Source: CAWKDC01 sp044445605
GTDB lineage: Bacteria; Pseudomonadota; Gammaproteobacteria; JABCZS01
DNA: 15,305 nt
NCBI GenBank assembly: GCA_044445605.1
Contig: JBIOEA010000040.1
Coordinates: forward strand, 1 to 15,305
Reading direction: 5' to 3'
Positions 1-7,240 of the stretch are shown piece after piece. How positions within the stretch are numbered: the first letter of the stretch is position 1; the number at the start of each line of letters is the position of its first letter. A model generated the notes under the pieces. It did no database searches and had not been told where the DNA came from. It saw nothing but the letters and a program-made list of their open reading frames with translations. The position numbers and the translations under genes were made by a program.

Positions 1-212
1 CTTTTTTAAGTTCTACTGATACAACGACGGTGTTCAGTGCGATGGCTGGCGTGGGTGTTAAAAAGATGTTGGATGGCGTGTCGCTTGAACTCGGTTATCG
101 CTTTTTCTACTTAGGTGAAGGTTCACTAGAGCCACGCACAGATCAAATCCTCGATGACCTCAGCACGGGTCCTGTGTATGTGAATGCATTGATGCTCACT
201 ATCGGCATTTAA
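1..212 (+). CDS. Outer-membrane beta-barrel protein, C-terminal fragment
   Basis: The reading frame is open from the first bases of the window, so the 5' end lies outside; a GTG at position 30 is only an internal valine codon. About 69 residues are visible. They alternate polar and hydrophobic residues in strand-like stretches (AMAGVGVKKML, VSLELGYRFFYLGEG, VYVNALMLTIGI), with a glycine-tyrosine-arginine turn pattern typical of OmpA/opacity-type small barrels. The final stretch resembles the last membrane strand of a barrel, although it ends in isoleucine rather than the more usual phenylalanine. The next gene starts 28 bases downstream on the same strand. The family assignment rests on the strand pattern only; the exact function cannot be told from this fragment. 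Confidence 0.55.
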   Translation, partial: FLSSTDTTTVFSAMAGVGVKKMLDGVSLELGYRFFYLGEGSLEPRTDQILDDLSTGPVYVNALMLTIGI

Positions 213-240
213 TCGATAAGATCTTAGCTACAAGGAATGT

Positions 241-1503
241 ATGATGAAAATGAAGGCACTCAAAGTCACCGCCGTTTCATGTTTTGTGTTGACACAACTC
301 TGTGCGCATGCGACGGAAGGGTCATTGTTTAACGTCGTTGCAACAGGCACTCCTGCCAATGTCAGCATTTCGCTGTGCTTGAACGCGACGGCCATGCTAA
401 GCTGTGAAAAGGAAACGGTGTCAGCGCTAGACTTGTTGATCAGCCCAACCATATCGAACCGACTGTATGCAGCGGGTATTATCGTTAATACGCCCGGATA
501 TACGATTGCTTCATTGGGCATTGCTTGCACACAACTTGATAATGGGTATTGCTTATTCGAAGTGAGCAGCACAGCACCTAAAAGCATTTCTCTTGTCAAT
601 ACCACGACTAAATCGCCTCGGTTTGCCTACGTCGGGGCTGGTTATCAGCCGGGTATATTCCCCCCACCTTCCGATTCGGCGATCGATCAATGCCCTATTA
701 ATAGTGATGGGTCCTTGGGGGCATGTACACCTTTAGGGGGCTTCAATAGTAGTTTTGTTAATTTATTTCAGGATCCTGTGGATATCGCTTTCAACCCTGC
801 GGGCACCATCGCCTACATAGCCAATTACGGTGGGTCAAACATTATAAAATGTAATGTGGATGCCGTGGCAGGAACGTTCTCTGGTTGTATAGATGCAGGG
901 GTTGTACTTTCTGATCCTCCTCAAGGCATTAGCTTGGATGCAGCGGGCACCCATGCATTTATAGGAACTTGGAGTTTTAATACTCCGGTCACTGTGTGTG
1001 GAATTAATTCGAGTGGGGATTTTATTACTCCCTGTAGCTCATCATCAGCAAGTTTTGACTATGCATCAAACGTTATTTTTAATGCTGCCGGTAACGCTTA
1101 TGTAGGAAACTCTACTAGTGCCATATTACTATGCGATGACACTTTAACTTCTTGTACTCCAACACCTTCTTCTCCCACTGTACTAGACCAACCCTTGGGG
1201 CTTGCATTCAATCCTGCCCAAACAATTATTTACTCGGCAAATGGGGATGCTAGTTTGTTATACAAATGTCCAGTTAACGCTGTAGACGGTACGCTAACCT
1301 GTACAGTCACGGGAGGTTCATATAATTTTCCTGCGGGGATAGCTGTTAATGCCGCAGGGACATTTGCTTATGTGGTTGATAATCAAAATGATACGGTTTC
1401 GACTTGTGCTATTGACTCCGTGACAAATGAAATATCGAGTACTTGCACCATCTTGAGTGATCCCAATTTTGCCCTACCATTTGGCATAACCCTGTTGTAT
1501 TAA
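241..1503 (+). CDS. Secreted beta-propeller protein with paired cysteines in each blade
   Basis: A protein of 420 residues with an N-terminal signal peptide (Lys-rich start, hydrophobic core, likely cut after AHA near residue 24). Residues about 25-105 form a separate cysteine-containing domain. From about residue 125 to the end there are roughly six repeats of about 45 residues. Each has a core like GIAVNAAGTFAYV followed by a strand with two cysteines 8 to 14 residues apart (QCPINSDGSLGAC, KCNVDAVAGTFSGC, VCGINSSGDFITPC, LCDDTLTSC, KCPVNAVDGTLTC, TCAIDSVTNEISSTC). This is the pattern of NHL/YVTN/lactonase-type propellers. The paired cysteines suggest one disulfide per blade, formed in the periplasm or outside the cell. 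AAGGA at 232-236 precedes the start; the second Met at 244 has the better spacing and could be the true start. No catalytic motif was recognised, so it may be a binding protein rather than an enzyme. Confidence 0.75.
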   Translation: MMKMKALKVTAVSCFVLTQLCAHATEGSLFNVVATGTPANVSISLCLNATAMLSCEKETVSALDLLISPTISNRLYAAGIIVNTPGYTIASLGIACTQLDNGYCLFEVSSTAPKSISLVNTTTKSPRFAYVGAGYQPGIFPPPSDSAIDQCPINSDGSLGACTPLGGFNSSFVNLFQDPVDIAFNPAGTIAYIANYGGSNIIKCNVDAVAGTFSGCIDAGVVLSDPPQGISLDAAGTHAFIGTWSFNTPVTVCGINSSGDFITPCSSSSASFDYASNVIFNAAGNAYVGNSTSAILLCDDTLTSCTPTPSSPTVLDQPLGLAFNPAQTIIYSANGDASLLYKCPVNAVDGTLTCTVTGGSYNFPAGIAVNAAGTFAYVVDNQNDTVSTCAIDSVTNEISSTCTILSDPNFALPFGITLLY

Positions 1504-1523
1504 TGGGGTGGTAGAGGCAAAAA

Positions 1524-1559
1524 CCCCCAAGACGTGTTAAACTCCCAAACTTGGGGGGA
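1524..1559 (+). promoter_or_regulatory. Hairpin that would hide the pheS ribosome-binding site
   Basis: CCCCCAAG (1524-1531) is a perfect inverted repeat of CTTGGGGG (1550-1557), with an 18-base loop. The G-tract 1553-1558 is also the only Shine-Dalgarno candidate for the pheS ATG at 1563. A second C-tract inside the loop (CTCCCA, 1542-1547) can pair with TGGGGG (1552-1557) in a competing short hairpin with a four-base loop. Seen: the two alternative pairings. Inferred: translation or attenuation control of the pheST operon. No T-run follows, so it is not a classic terminator for the upstream gene, and no Phe-rich leader peptide like pheM of E. coli was found. Confidence 0.45.
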
Positions 1560-1562
1560 TTC

Positions 1563-2597
1563 ATGGACATAGCATCAATACAAGCGGCGACGCAAGCGGC
1601 GCTGGCGGCGATAAACGAGGCGTCTAATTTAGTCGAACTCGATTTATTACGCGTACAATACCTGGGCAAAAAAGGCGAGTTCACGGACCTGTTAAAGGCG
1701 TTAGGTGCTTTACCCCCTGAGACACGCAAAGAATGCGGTGCGGTGGTGAATCAATCCAAGGCAACCTTGACTGAGGCCATCAACGCTCAAAAAACCATTC
1801 TAGAGGCAAAGGCCCTCGATACGGCGCTGAACAAGCAAGCCATTGACGTCACGCTTCCAGGGCGTCATGTACTCCGTGGTGGTCTCCATCCCATTACCCA
1901 TGCCATGGACAGGATTGTCAGTATTTTTGAACAGTTCGGGTTCCAAGTGGCCACAGGCCCAGAAATTGAAAACGATTTCTATAACTTTGAAGCCTTAAAT
2001 ACGCCTGCTGATCACCCCGCACGCGCGATGCACGATACTTTCTACTTTTCTGAGAGTCATTTATTACGATCGCACACATCCCCCGTGCAGATTCGTACGA
2101 TGCATGACAACACGCCACCCTTTAGGATTATTTCCCCTGGCAAGGTCTATCGCCGTGATAAAGACATCACGCACGTACCGATGTTCCATCAAGTCGAAGG
2201 CCTGTACGTGGACAAAGATGTCAGCCTTGGGGAGCTCAAAGGCTTGCTTCATGCCTTTGCTCAACGTTTTTTCGAAAAGGAACTCGACATTCGCTTGCGT
2301 CCTTCTTATTTCCCTTTCACCGAACCATCGCTGGAAGTCGATATCAGCTGCGTGAAGTGCGAAGCCAAAGGCTGCCGTATTTGCAAACAAACAGGCTGGT
2401 TAGAAGTATTGGGGGCAGGGATGATTCATCCGAATGTATTGAAAGCCTGTGGCATTGACACGGCCGTGTACAGTGGCTTTGCCTGGGGCATGGGCGTGGA
2501 GCGCTTGGCGATGTTACGTTATGGCATTGACGATTTACGCGCGCTATACGAAAACGATTTACGCTTTTTAAACCCAGAAGCAGGGGTGGTCTCATGA
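1563..2597 (+). CDS. pheS: Phenylalanyl-tRNA synthetase alpha subunit
   Basis: PheS carries the catalytic core of the alpha2-beta2 PheRS, which charges tRNA-Phe with phenylalanine in the cytoplasm. The 344-residue product follows E. coli PheS through its length: an N-terminal coiled-coil region ending in the LGKKGEFT motif, then the class II core with GGLHPITHAMDRI, ATGPEIENDFYNFEALN, HPARAMHDTFYF, the motif 2 region (KVYRRDKDITHVPMFHQVEG), RPSYFPFTEPSLEVDI, and motif 3 GFAWGMGVERLAMLRYG. Between the last two it has a small four-cysteine insert (C263, C266, C271, C274), a likely zinc knuckle that E. coli lacks but many other bacteria carry. The ATG at 1563 is chosen because it matches the family N-terminus and has GGGGGA just upstream; a TTG at 1551 in the same frame would place that G-tract inside the gene. 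It overlaps pheT by four bases (ATGA). Confidence 0.97.
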   Translation: MDIASIQAATQAALAAINEASNLVELDLLRVQYLGKKGEFTDLLKALGALPPETRKECGAVVNQSKATLTEAINAQKTILEAKALDTALNKQAIDVTLPGRHVLRGGLHPITHAMDRIVSIFEQFGFQVATGPEIENDFYNFEALNTPADHPARAMHDTFYFSESHLLRSHTSPVQIRTMHDNTPPFRIISPGKVYRRDKDITHVPMFHQVEGLYVDKDVSLGELKGLLHAFAQRFFEKELDIRLRPSYFPFTEPSLEVDISCVKCEAKGCRICKQTGWLEVLGAGMIHPNVLKACGIDTAVYSGFAWGMGVERLAMLRYGIDDLRALYENDLRFLNPEAGVVS

Positions 2598-4615
2598 AAC
2601 TCAGTGAACAATGGTTAAGAACGTGGGTGAAAACCACGGCGACGGCAAAAGAAATCGGAGACGCACTCACGGCAGGCGGCTTGGAACTGGAAAGCATCAC
2701 GCGCGCCGGTGATGATCAGTGGATTGAATTGGGCATCACGCCAAACCGTGGGGATTGCCTGAGCGTTCAGGGCATCGCACGCGAGGCCTCTGCTTTATTA
2801 GAAGCCCGTTTCATGCCATTAGCCATTGAACCGGTACCTGCGACTGTCAATGATACAAGACGCATTGTGGTGAAAGATGCAAAGGCTTGCCCATTGTATT
2901 GCGGCCGCAACATCATCAATGTGAATGCATCCCTGCCCACGCCTGATTGGATGGCAGAACGTTTAAAAAGCACGGGGGTGAAAAGCGTATCACTCATCGT
3001 GGATATTGCCAATTACGTGATGATGGAATTGGGCCAACCGCTGCACGCATTTGATGTCGCTGTGATTACGGGGGAACTCTGCATCCGTCAAAGTCATGGT
3101 GAAACAGTGACTCTGTTGGACGGTAGCACGGTGACACTGGATCGAAACACCTGTGTGGTGGCGGATGACAAGAAAGTACTCGCGCTCGCCGGCGTGATGG
3201 GCAGCCAAGAAAGCGGCGTTACCTTAACAACCACTGATATCTTTTTAGAGAGCGCTTTTTTCGCACCGTCTGCTATCCGCGGACGAGCACGGCGTTATAA
3301 AGTGACGAGTGATGCAGCCACGCGTTTTGAACGAGGGGTAGATCCTTTATTGGCTGAGCGCGCATTGGAGCGTGCGACGGCGTTGATTTTGGCGCATGCG
3401 GGTGGCGAAGCGGGCTCGATGGTGCGTGTCGAAGAGGGTACCTTGCCGTTGTCGCCTGCCATCGTATTGCCGATGCAGCTGGTCAAATCGCGCCTGGGGA
3501 TTGACAGCGATGTGAATAAGATTGTGGGGTTATTATCACGGCTTGATATGGACTGTGCTGTAAATAACCAGGCCATATCGGTTATTCCGCCGTCATTCCG
3601 TTTTGATTTACAGATCCCAGAAGATTTATTGGAAGAAGTGGCCCGCGTGTACGGGTATAACAATATTCCTGAGACATTGCCGCCGATCATCGCGGCGTCC
3701 ACGCCAAGTGAAACAACCATTCCGTTGAAGCGATTAAAAGAACTGTTGGTTGACCGTGGTTACCAAGAAGTGATCACCTATAGCTTTGTGGATGAAGCCT
3801 TGCACACGGCGTTATTCCCGACGATCACCCCGATCACGTTGTTGAACCCGATTTCACCCGACATGAGTGTCATGCGTTATAGCATTTGGCCTGGGTTGAT
3901 TCAAACGGCGTTGTATAACCAAGCGCGTCAAACGCTCAGCATGCGTATTTTTGAAGTAGGGCAGTGCTTTGATGGTGCAATCCCGGATGTGCGCTTTGAA
4001 GAGCGTATAGCGGGGTTAATCTGCGGTGAAACAGCGGGGTATTGGCAGCAAGAAAAGCCCCGTCCTTATGATTTTTATGATGTGAAGGGCGACATTGAGG
4101 CGCTGTTAGCTTTTTCGCGTAAGAAGATAACGTTTTTACCGATGGAGCATCCGGTGTTAGCGCCGGGGCAATCGGCGGCGATCATGCAGGGGTTCCACAC
4201 GATTGGGATAGTTGGCGCATTGCATCCCCGGTGGGTACGCGAGTTGGATTTACGTGGCCCGGTCTTTATGTTTGAGTTATTACGCGATCCGATATTGCAG
4301 GGAACCGCGTTACGTTTTGCAGAAGTCTGTAAATTCCCAGCCATTCACCGTGACTTAGCGATTGTCGTGGATAGCAAGTTAGTTGCGGATGAGATTTTGG
4401 CAAAAGTAAGGGAAGTAGGTGGCGGAATTTTGACGGAAGTGACCATTTTTGACGTGTACGAAGGCGAACATGTTGAAAAAGGTAAAAAAAGTGTCGCGTT
4501 GGGCTTGATTTTACAGCATTCTTCGCGCACTCTTATAGATGAAGAAGTCAACACAGCGATGCAAGCTGTTATCCACGGGTTAAAGCAAGCCTTCGGGGCC
4601 ATTGTAAGGGAATAA
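2594..4615 (+). CDS. pheT: Phenylalanyl-tRNA synthetase beta subunit lacking the EMAP-II/OB tRNA-binding domain
   Basis: PheT is the tRNA-binding and editing subunit of PheRS. The product has 673 residues against 795 in E. coli. The start (MKLSEQWLRTWV...GGLELE) matches E. coli residues 1-35, then the alignment jumps at about residue 39 to the region before E. coli TPNR (about residue 163; here TPNR is 49-52). About 114 residues, the whole B2 EMAP-II/OB-fold domain, are missing without a frame break. The rest is present: the B3/B4 editing module (VDIANYVMMELGQPLHAFD; ALAGVMGSQESGV), B5 (EEVARVYGYNNIPETLP), the B6/B7 class II-like core, and the C-terminal ferredoxin-fold anticodon-binding domain from about residue 580 (FPAIHRDLAIVV ... 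LILQHSSRTL). It starts inside the pheS stop (ATGA), with AGGGGTGG upstream, so translation is probably coupled. ihfA follows after three bases. Confidence 0.96.
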   Translation: MKLSEQWLRTWVKTTATAKEIGDALTAGGLELESITRAGDDQWIELGITPNRGDCLSVQGIAREASALLEARFMPLAIEPVPATVNDTRRIVVKDAKACPLYCGRNIINVNASLPTPDWMAERLKSTGVKSVSLIVDIANYVMMELGQPLHAFDVAVITGELCIRQSHGETVTLLDGSTVTLDRNTCVVADDKKVLALAGVMGSQESGVTLTTTDIFLESAFFAPSAIRGRARRYKVTSDAATRFERGVDPLLAERALERATALILAHAGGEAGSMVRVEEGTLPLSPAIVLPMQLVKSRLGIDSDVNKIVGLLSRLDMDCAVNNQAISVIPPSFRFDLQIPEDLLEEVARVYGYNNIPETLPPIIAASTPSETTIPLKRLKELLVDRGYQEVITYSFVDEALHTALFPTITPITLLNPISPDMSVMRYSIWPGLIQTALYNQARQTLSMRIFEVGQCFDGAIPDVRFEERIAGLICGETAGYWQQEKPRPYDFYDVKGDIEALLAFSRKKITFLPMEHPVLAPGQSAAIMQGFHTIGIVGALHPRWVRELDLRGPVFMFELLRDPILQGTALRFAEVCKFPAIHRDLAIVVDSKLVADEILAKVREVGGGILTEVTIFDVYEGEHVEKGKKSVALGLILQHSSRTLIDEEVNTAMQAVIHGLKQAFGAIVRE

Positions 4616-4618
4616 AAC

Positions 4619-4930
4619 ATGTCCGCTATCACCAAAGCAGATATTGCAGAAATGTTGTGTAACAGTGTTGGTCTTAACAAACGCGAATCGAAAGAGATCG
4701 TTGAGATTTTTTTCGAAGAAATCCGCGAGGCCTTGGAAACGGGGCATCAAGTGAAGCTATCGGGTTTTGGTAATTTTGATTTGCGCGACAAATCAGAACG
4801 TCCGGGTCGTAATCCCAAGACGGGAGATGAGATTCCGATCAAGCCACGTCGTGTGGTGACATTCCATGCTGGCCAAAAGCTGAAAGCGAAAGTTGAGACG
4901 TTGGAGCGTGAGGATGAATCTTCCCGATAA
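4619..4930 (+). CDS. ihfA: Integration host factor alpha subunit
   Basis: A 103-residue DNA-bending protein of the HU/IHF family, very close to E. coli IhfA. It shares KADIAEMLCNSVGLNKRESKE, the helix FFEEIREALE, QVKLSGFGNFDLRDK, and the arm RPGRNPKTGDEIPI, whose Pro66 is the residue expected to wedge into DNA. It then has RRVVTFHAGQKLK. The subunit pairs with IhfB to bend DNA in replication, recombination and transcription. Its place after pheT is the standard gammaproteobacterial order. TAAGGG (4605-4610) inside the end of pheT is its ribosome-binding site. The last 17 bases overlap the next gene. Confidence 0.97.
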   Translation: MSAITKADIAEMLCNSVGLNKRESKEIVEIFFEEIREALETGHQVKLSGFGNFDLRDKSERPGRNPKTGDEIPIKPRRVVTFHAGQKLKAKVETLEREDESSR

Positions 4931-5258
4931 GCGCTATTTCACCATTGGTGAAGTGAGCACTTTATGCGACTTGAAGCCGCACGTTTTACGTTACTGGGAA
5001 CAAGAATTTGTCGAACTGCGGCCGAACAAGCGCCGCGGTAATCGCCGTTATTATCGTCGCGAAGATGTGGCGATGATCCAGCAAATCAAACACCTGCTTT
5101 ATGAGAAGGGTTTTACAATCAGTGGCGCGCGCGCTCAGTTATTGGCTATTCTGCCTTCGCAACCTGAACCAACCGTCTCCCACGGCCCTGCATTTTCTAT
5201 TGAAGATAGGAATGCCATACGGGCCTTATTGGAAGAAGCGAAGGACATCCTATCGTAG
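4914..5258 (+). CDS. Short MerR-family transcriptional regulator
   Basis: A 114-residue protein with a winged-helix MerR DNA-binding domain at the N-terminus (KRYFTIGEVSTLCDLKPHVL, RYWEQEFVELRPNKRRGNRR, YYRREDVAMIQQIKHLLYEK, GFTISGARAQL). Only a short C-terminal part follows and there is no ligand-binding domain or metal-binding cysteine set. This is the small MerR-like protein commonly found directly after ihfA in gammaproteobacteria, whose targets are not generally known. The ATG at 4914 is preferred over an in-frame TTG at 4893 because GGAG (4903-4906) lies at a good distance and the family starts close to KRYFTIGEV. It overlaps ihfA by 17 bases in another frame, which indicates coupled translation. 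No tRNA or terminator was found after it. Confidence 0.9.
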   Translation: MNLPDKRYFTIGEVSTLCDLKPHVLRYWEQEFVELRPNKRRGNRRYYRREDVAMIQQIKHLLYEKGFTISGARAQLLAILPSQPEPTVSHGPAFSIEDRNAIRALLEEAKDILS

Positions 5259-5278
5259 CTTTATAGCTTTATAGGGGC

Positions 5279-5308
5279 TTGCAAAACGTTATAATGCTCC
5301 TGTATAAT
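5279..5308 (+). promoter_or_regulatory. Sigma-70-type promoter of the tandem kinase-like gene
   Basis: TTGCAA (5279-5284), an 18-base spacer and a perfect TATAAT (5303-5308) lie just before the ATG at 5319. A second TATAAT overlaps at 5290-5295. The first promoter would start transcription near 5315, giving a leader of only a few bases; the second would give about 17 bases. No Shine-Dalgarno sequence is seen before the ATG. Confidence 0.6.
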
Positions 5309-5318
5309 AGCTAGCATT

Positions 5319-7016
5319 ATGACCAATACTCAAAAACTCGCAAACATCCTTAGAAATCATGCTGTTATGGTTTCCGAATGCTATACGTTGAATATGGGCC
5401 CTAGCATTGCTTTACCCGGCCCGGAGAAGATCGGAAGCCAAGGTAGCGTCAAGAAGTATATGGCAGTCAATACGGGCGAGGTTTTTGCGTTTAAAACACT
5501 CGTCATGAAGGAAGAACGTGACCTTATTCGATTTAAGCGAGAACACGATGCCTTGGAGGCGTTAGGGCTGCTTAAAGATGTTATATGGCCGAAGAAGGTT
5601 GGGGATAAAGGGCGGCTTGCATTCCCTTTTCATGAGGGAGAGACTTTCTACGATTACGTGAATCGATACACTAAGATTGAAAAAGATATTGAGATTGCCC
5701 TGCTTATTATCGAAGAGGTCAAAAAAATCCATGATAAAGGATACGCGCACAATAGTCTTCATACAGAGAATATTCTTATCGATGAAAAAGAGCGTGATAT
5801 ACGCGTGCACTTGATAGATTATGGTCGTTCTTTACCCAACGAGTACTGTGATGACCTAGAAAGAGATCATGAATTTTTGTCAGATATATTGGCTATGCTT
5901 TTTGAATATATTGATCATTATCCTCAAAATGTCATAAAACAGATACGTGGATTAATCGCTAACATGGACGCTAGTACCTATCTTGATTTGGACACGATAA
6001 CCGACGTATTAAAGCAAGCCAAGCTTGAAAGGGATGTTTCGATGTCTGACAAGTCTGTCACGCCTACTGCGTCTTCTTTTATGATATACACTGAAGCGTT
6101 TAACGCGTTGCTTGCCCAGCATCAAATTGTTCTTTCGCTAGAAACCCGGCAGGCGCATGAGCGAGCTTTCGCAGAACATCCCGAGTCGACAAAACCGATA
6201 CATCGAAAATCCGATCACGTTGACCTCTCGCTTTTTAATCTGCCAGACATTGGCCCGAGCATTCCTTTTCAGAATTCAAAGTGCATGGGATGGTGTGGTA
6301 GTGTCAGAAAACATTTAGCCATTTCAGGAAAAGTGTTCGCGCTCAAAACCATTCGAATACATGAGGCAAAGGACTTGGAATTATTTAGGCAAGAACTTAA
6401 GGCATTGAGTATCCTAGGCTTGCTGGAAGGCGTAGCGTGGCCTAAAAAGATAGGTGATAAAGGGCGACTTGCATTCCCTTTTTATGAAGGAAGGACTCTC
6501 ATCCAGTATATACGTGACGAGGCTAAGACGGGGAGGCATATTGAAAAGGACATTGAAATTGCTTTGCTTATTATCGATGAGCTTATAAAAATGAATGCTC
6601 AGGGACTTTGTCATGGTGATCTGCATTTAGGCAATATTATTGTTGGGAATGGGAATGACATCAACGTTTATTTGATAGATTTTGGTAAAAGTGCATGCAT
6701 GGATGACACTAGATTTGCATCTGATCAAGCAATTTTGTCAAAAACATTTGGGTTTCTTTTTAAATATATCAATAATGACCATCCGATAAAAGTATTAATA
6801 AAGAGAATGGATGAAGAACGTGACATCCCATTGAAAGAGATATCAGGAATATTAAGGTCAGCGTACGAAAAGCTCACTGCGCCATCTGAACCTCTGGTTG
6901 CTTCGAATGATTCGAGTCATGTTTCCAATGTGGTGAGTTTTTCAGCAAAGAGTGATGATGCTGATTTAACGTCGGATGAAAAAAAGAAGTTTCATTTTTT
7001 TCGGCAGAACTCTTAA
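5319..7016 (+). CDS. Tandem kinase-like protein: pseudokinase-like domain, kinase-like domain and C-terminal tag
   Basis: A 565-residue protein with two homologous kinase-fold domains (about 25-240 and 305-520), similar in motif style to small RIO/Bud32/Kdo-kinase-like folds. Domain 1 has a Gly-rich turn (IGSQGSV), Lys59 (VFAFK), Glu75, Asn151 and Asp167 (DYG), but the catalytic loop reads HNSLHTEN, so Ser146 replaces the catalytic Asp. Domain 2 has Lys343 (VFALK), Glu359, an intact HGDLHLGN loop (Asp434, Asn439) and DFG at 454-456, so it could be active. Both carry a WPKK(I/V)GDKGRLAFPF segment near the expected hinge. The DNA of the two domains is still similar in patches (near 5605 and 6454), which points to duplication inside the gene. 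The tail VVSFSAKSDDADL...DEKKKFHFF is shared with the paralogue downstream. The region looks AT-rich compared with its neighbours. Substrate unknown; protein, lipid and small-molecule targets are all possible. The exact start (5319 or an ATG at 5367) is uncertain. Confidence 0.75.
   Translation: MTNTQKLANILRNHAVMVSECYTLNMGPSIALPGPEKIGSQGSVKKYMAVNTGEVFAFKTLVMKEERDLIRFKREHDALEALGLLKDVIWPKKVGDKGRLAFPFHEGETFYDYVNRYTKIEKDIEIALLIIEEVKKIHDKGYAHNSLHTENILIDEKERDIRVHLIDYGRSLPNEYCDDLERDHEFLSDILAMLFEYIDHYPQNVIKQIRGLIANMDASTYLDLDTITDVLKQAKLERDVSMSDKSVTPTASSFMIYTEAFNALLAQHQIVLSLETRQAHERAFAEHPESTKPIHRKSDHVDLSLFNLPDIGPSIPFQNSKCMGWCGSVRKHLAISGKVFALKTIRIHEAKDLELFRQELKALSILGLLEGVAWPKKIGDKGRLAFPFYEGRTLIQYIRDEAKTGRHIEKDIEIALLIIDELIKMNAQGLCHGDLHLGNIIVGNGNDINVYLIDFGKSACMDDTRFASDQAILSKTFGFLFKYINNDHPIKVLIKRMDEERDIPLKEISGILRSAYEKLTAPSEPLVASNDSSHVSNVVSFSAKSDDADLTSDEKKKFHFFRQNS
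6930..7002 (+). repeat. Tail-coding repeat, copy A
   Basis: A 73-base stretch coding for the last part of the tandem kinase-like protein. It matches positions 8243-8315 with a single difference (T at 6972, C at 8285). The sequences just upstream of the two copies do not match, and the kinase domains are much less alike at DNA level, so this segment is either under strong constraint or was copied recently. Confidence 0.85.
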
Positions 7017-7080
7017 GCCCCCTTTGAAGGGGGCAGACAGTGCTTTCGAGCACAGCGAGAAAGTACTGTCGGGGGTTGTC
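7017..7080 (+). repeat. Palindromic C5/G5 repeat element directly after the tandem kinase-like gene
   Basis: GCCCCCTT (7017-7024) pairs perfectly with AAGGGGGC (7027-7034). A second hairpin follows, GACAGTGCTTTC (7036-7047) with GAAAGTACTGTC (7059-7070), 12 pairs including one G-U, and then GGGGGTTGTC (7071-7080). The element starts on the base after the stop codon. Without a T-run it is a weak intrinsic terminator, but it may stop or stabilise the message. It has the same layout as elements near 10473 and 14720. Confidence 0.6.
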
Positions 7081-7201
7081 TCTACGTGTTAACCACGGTA
7101 CCATCTAAAACTAAATCCATAAAGCAATCATCACAAGGATAAAGCATGGATCTACTTGATGGTAGGAGTATATGAATAGATGCGCAGCATAAAATTTTTG
7201 A
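7081..7201 (+). other. Intergenic stretch with two tiny possible reading frames
   Basis: No recognisable gene. Two very short frames have ribosome-binding-like sequences: 7146-7175 (9 codons, AAGGA at 7135-7139) and 7172-7192 (6 codons, AGGAG at 7164-7168), with overlapping stop and start. They may be leader peptides, remnants of a decayed gene, or chance. The end of this stretch holds the first copy of a 19-base direct repeat. Confidence 0.25.
7177..7195 (+). repeat. 19-base direct repeat, left copy
   Basis: TAGATGCGCAGCATAAAAT matches TAGATGCGCATCATAAAAT at 8318-8336 with one difference. The two copies bracket the single-domain kinase-like gene; the right copy begins on its stop codon. Confidence 0.75.
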
Positions 7202-7240
7202 ATGAGCTCAGTCAGAATTCAGCCATGGAGATATACACTG

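Noticed and set aside
228..605. Minus-strand open frame opposite the propeller gene
   Set aside because: It lies antisense to a well-supported secreted protein, and no domain is seen in its translation.
1551..1562. TTG start four codons upstream of the pheS ATG
   Set aside because: It would place the G-tract ribosome-binding site inside the gene; the ATG at 1563 fits the family.
1504..1562. Phe-rich leader peptide (pheM-like) before pheS
   Set aside because: No start codon followed by phenylalanine codons is found; only an ATG with two codons before a stop.
2064..2390. Minus-strand open frames within pheS, pheT and ileS
   Set aside because: They mirror strongly conserved synthetase genes and show no family features.
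5259..5318. Possible tRNA gene after the MerR-type gene
   Set aside because: A tRNA gene is found here in some gammaproteobacteria, but no cloverleaf or CCA end is present; the stretch holds a promoter.
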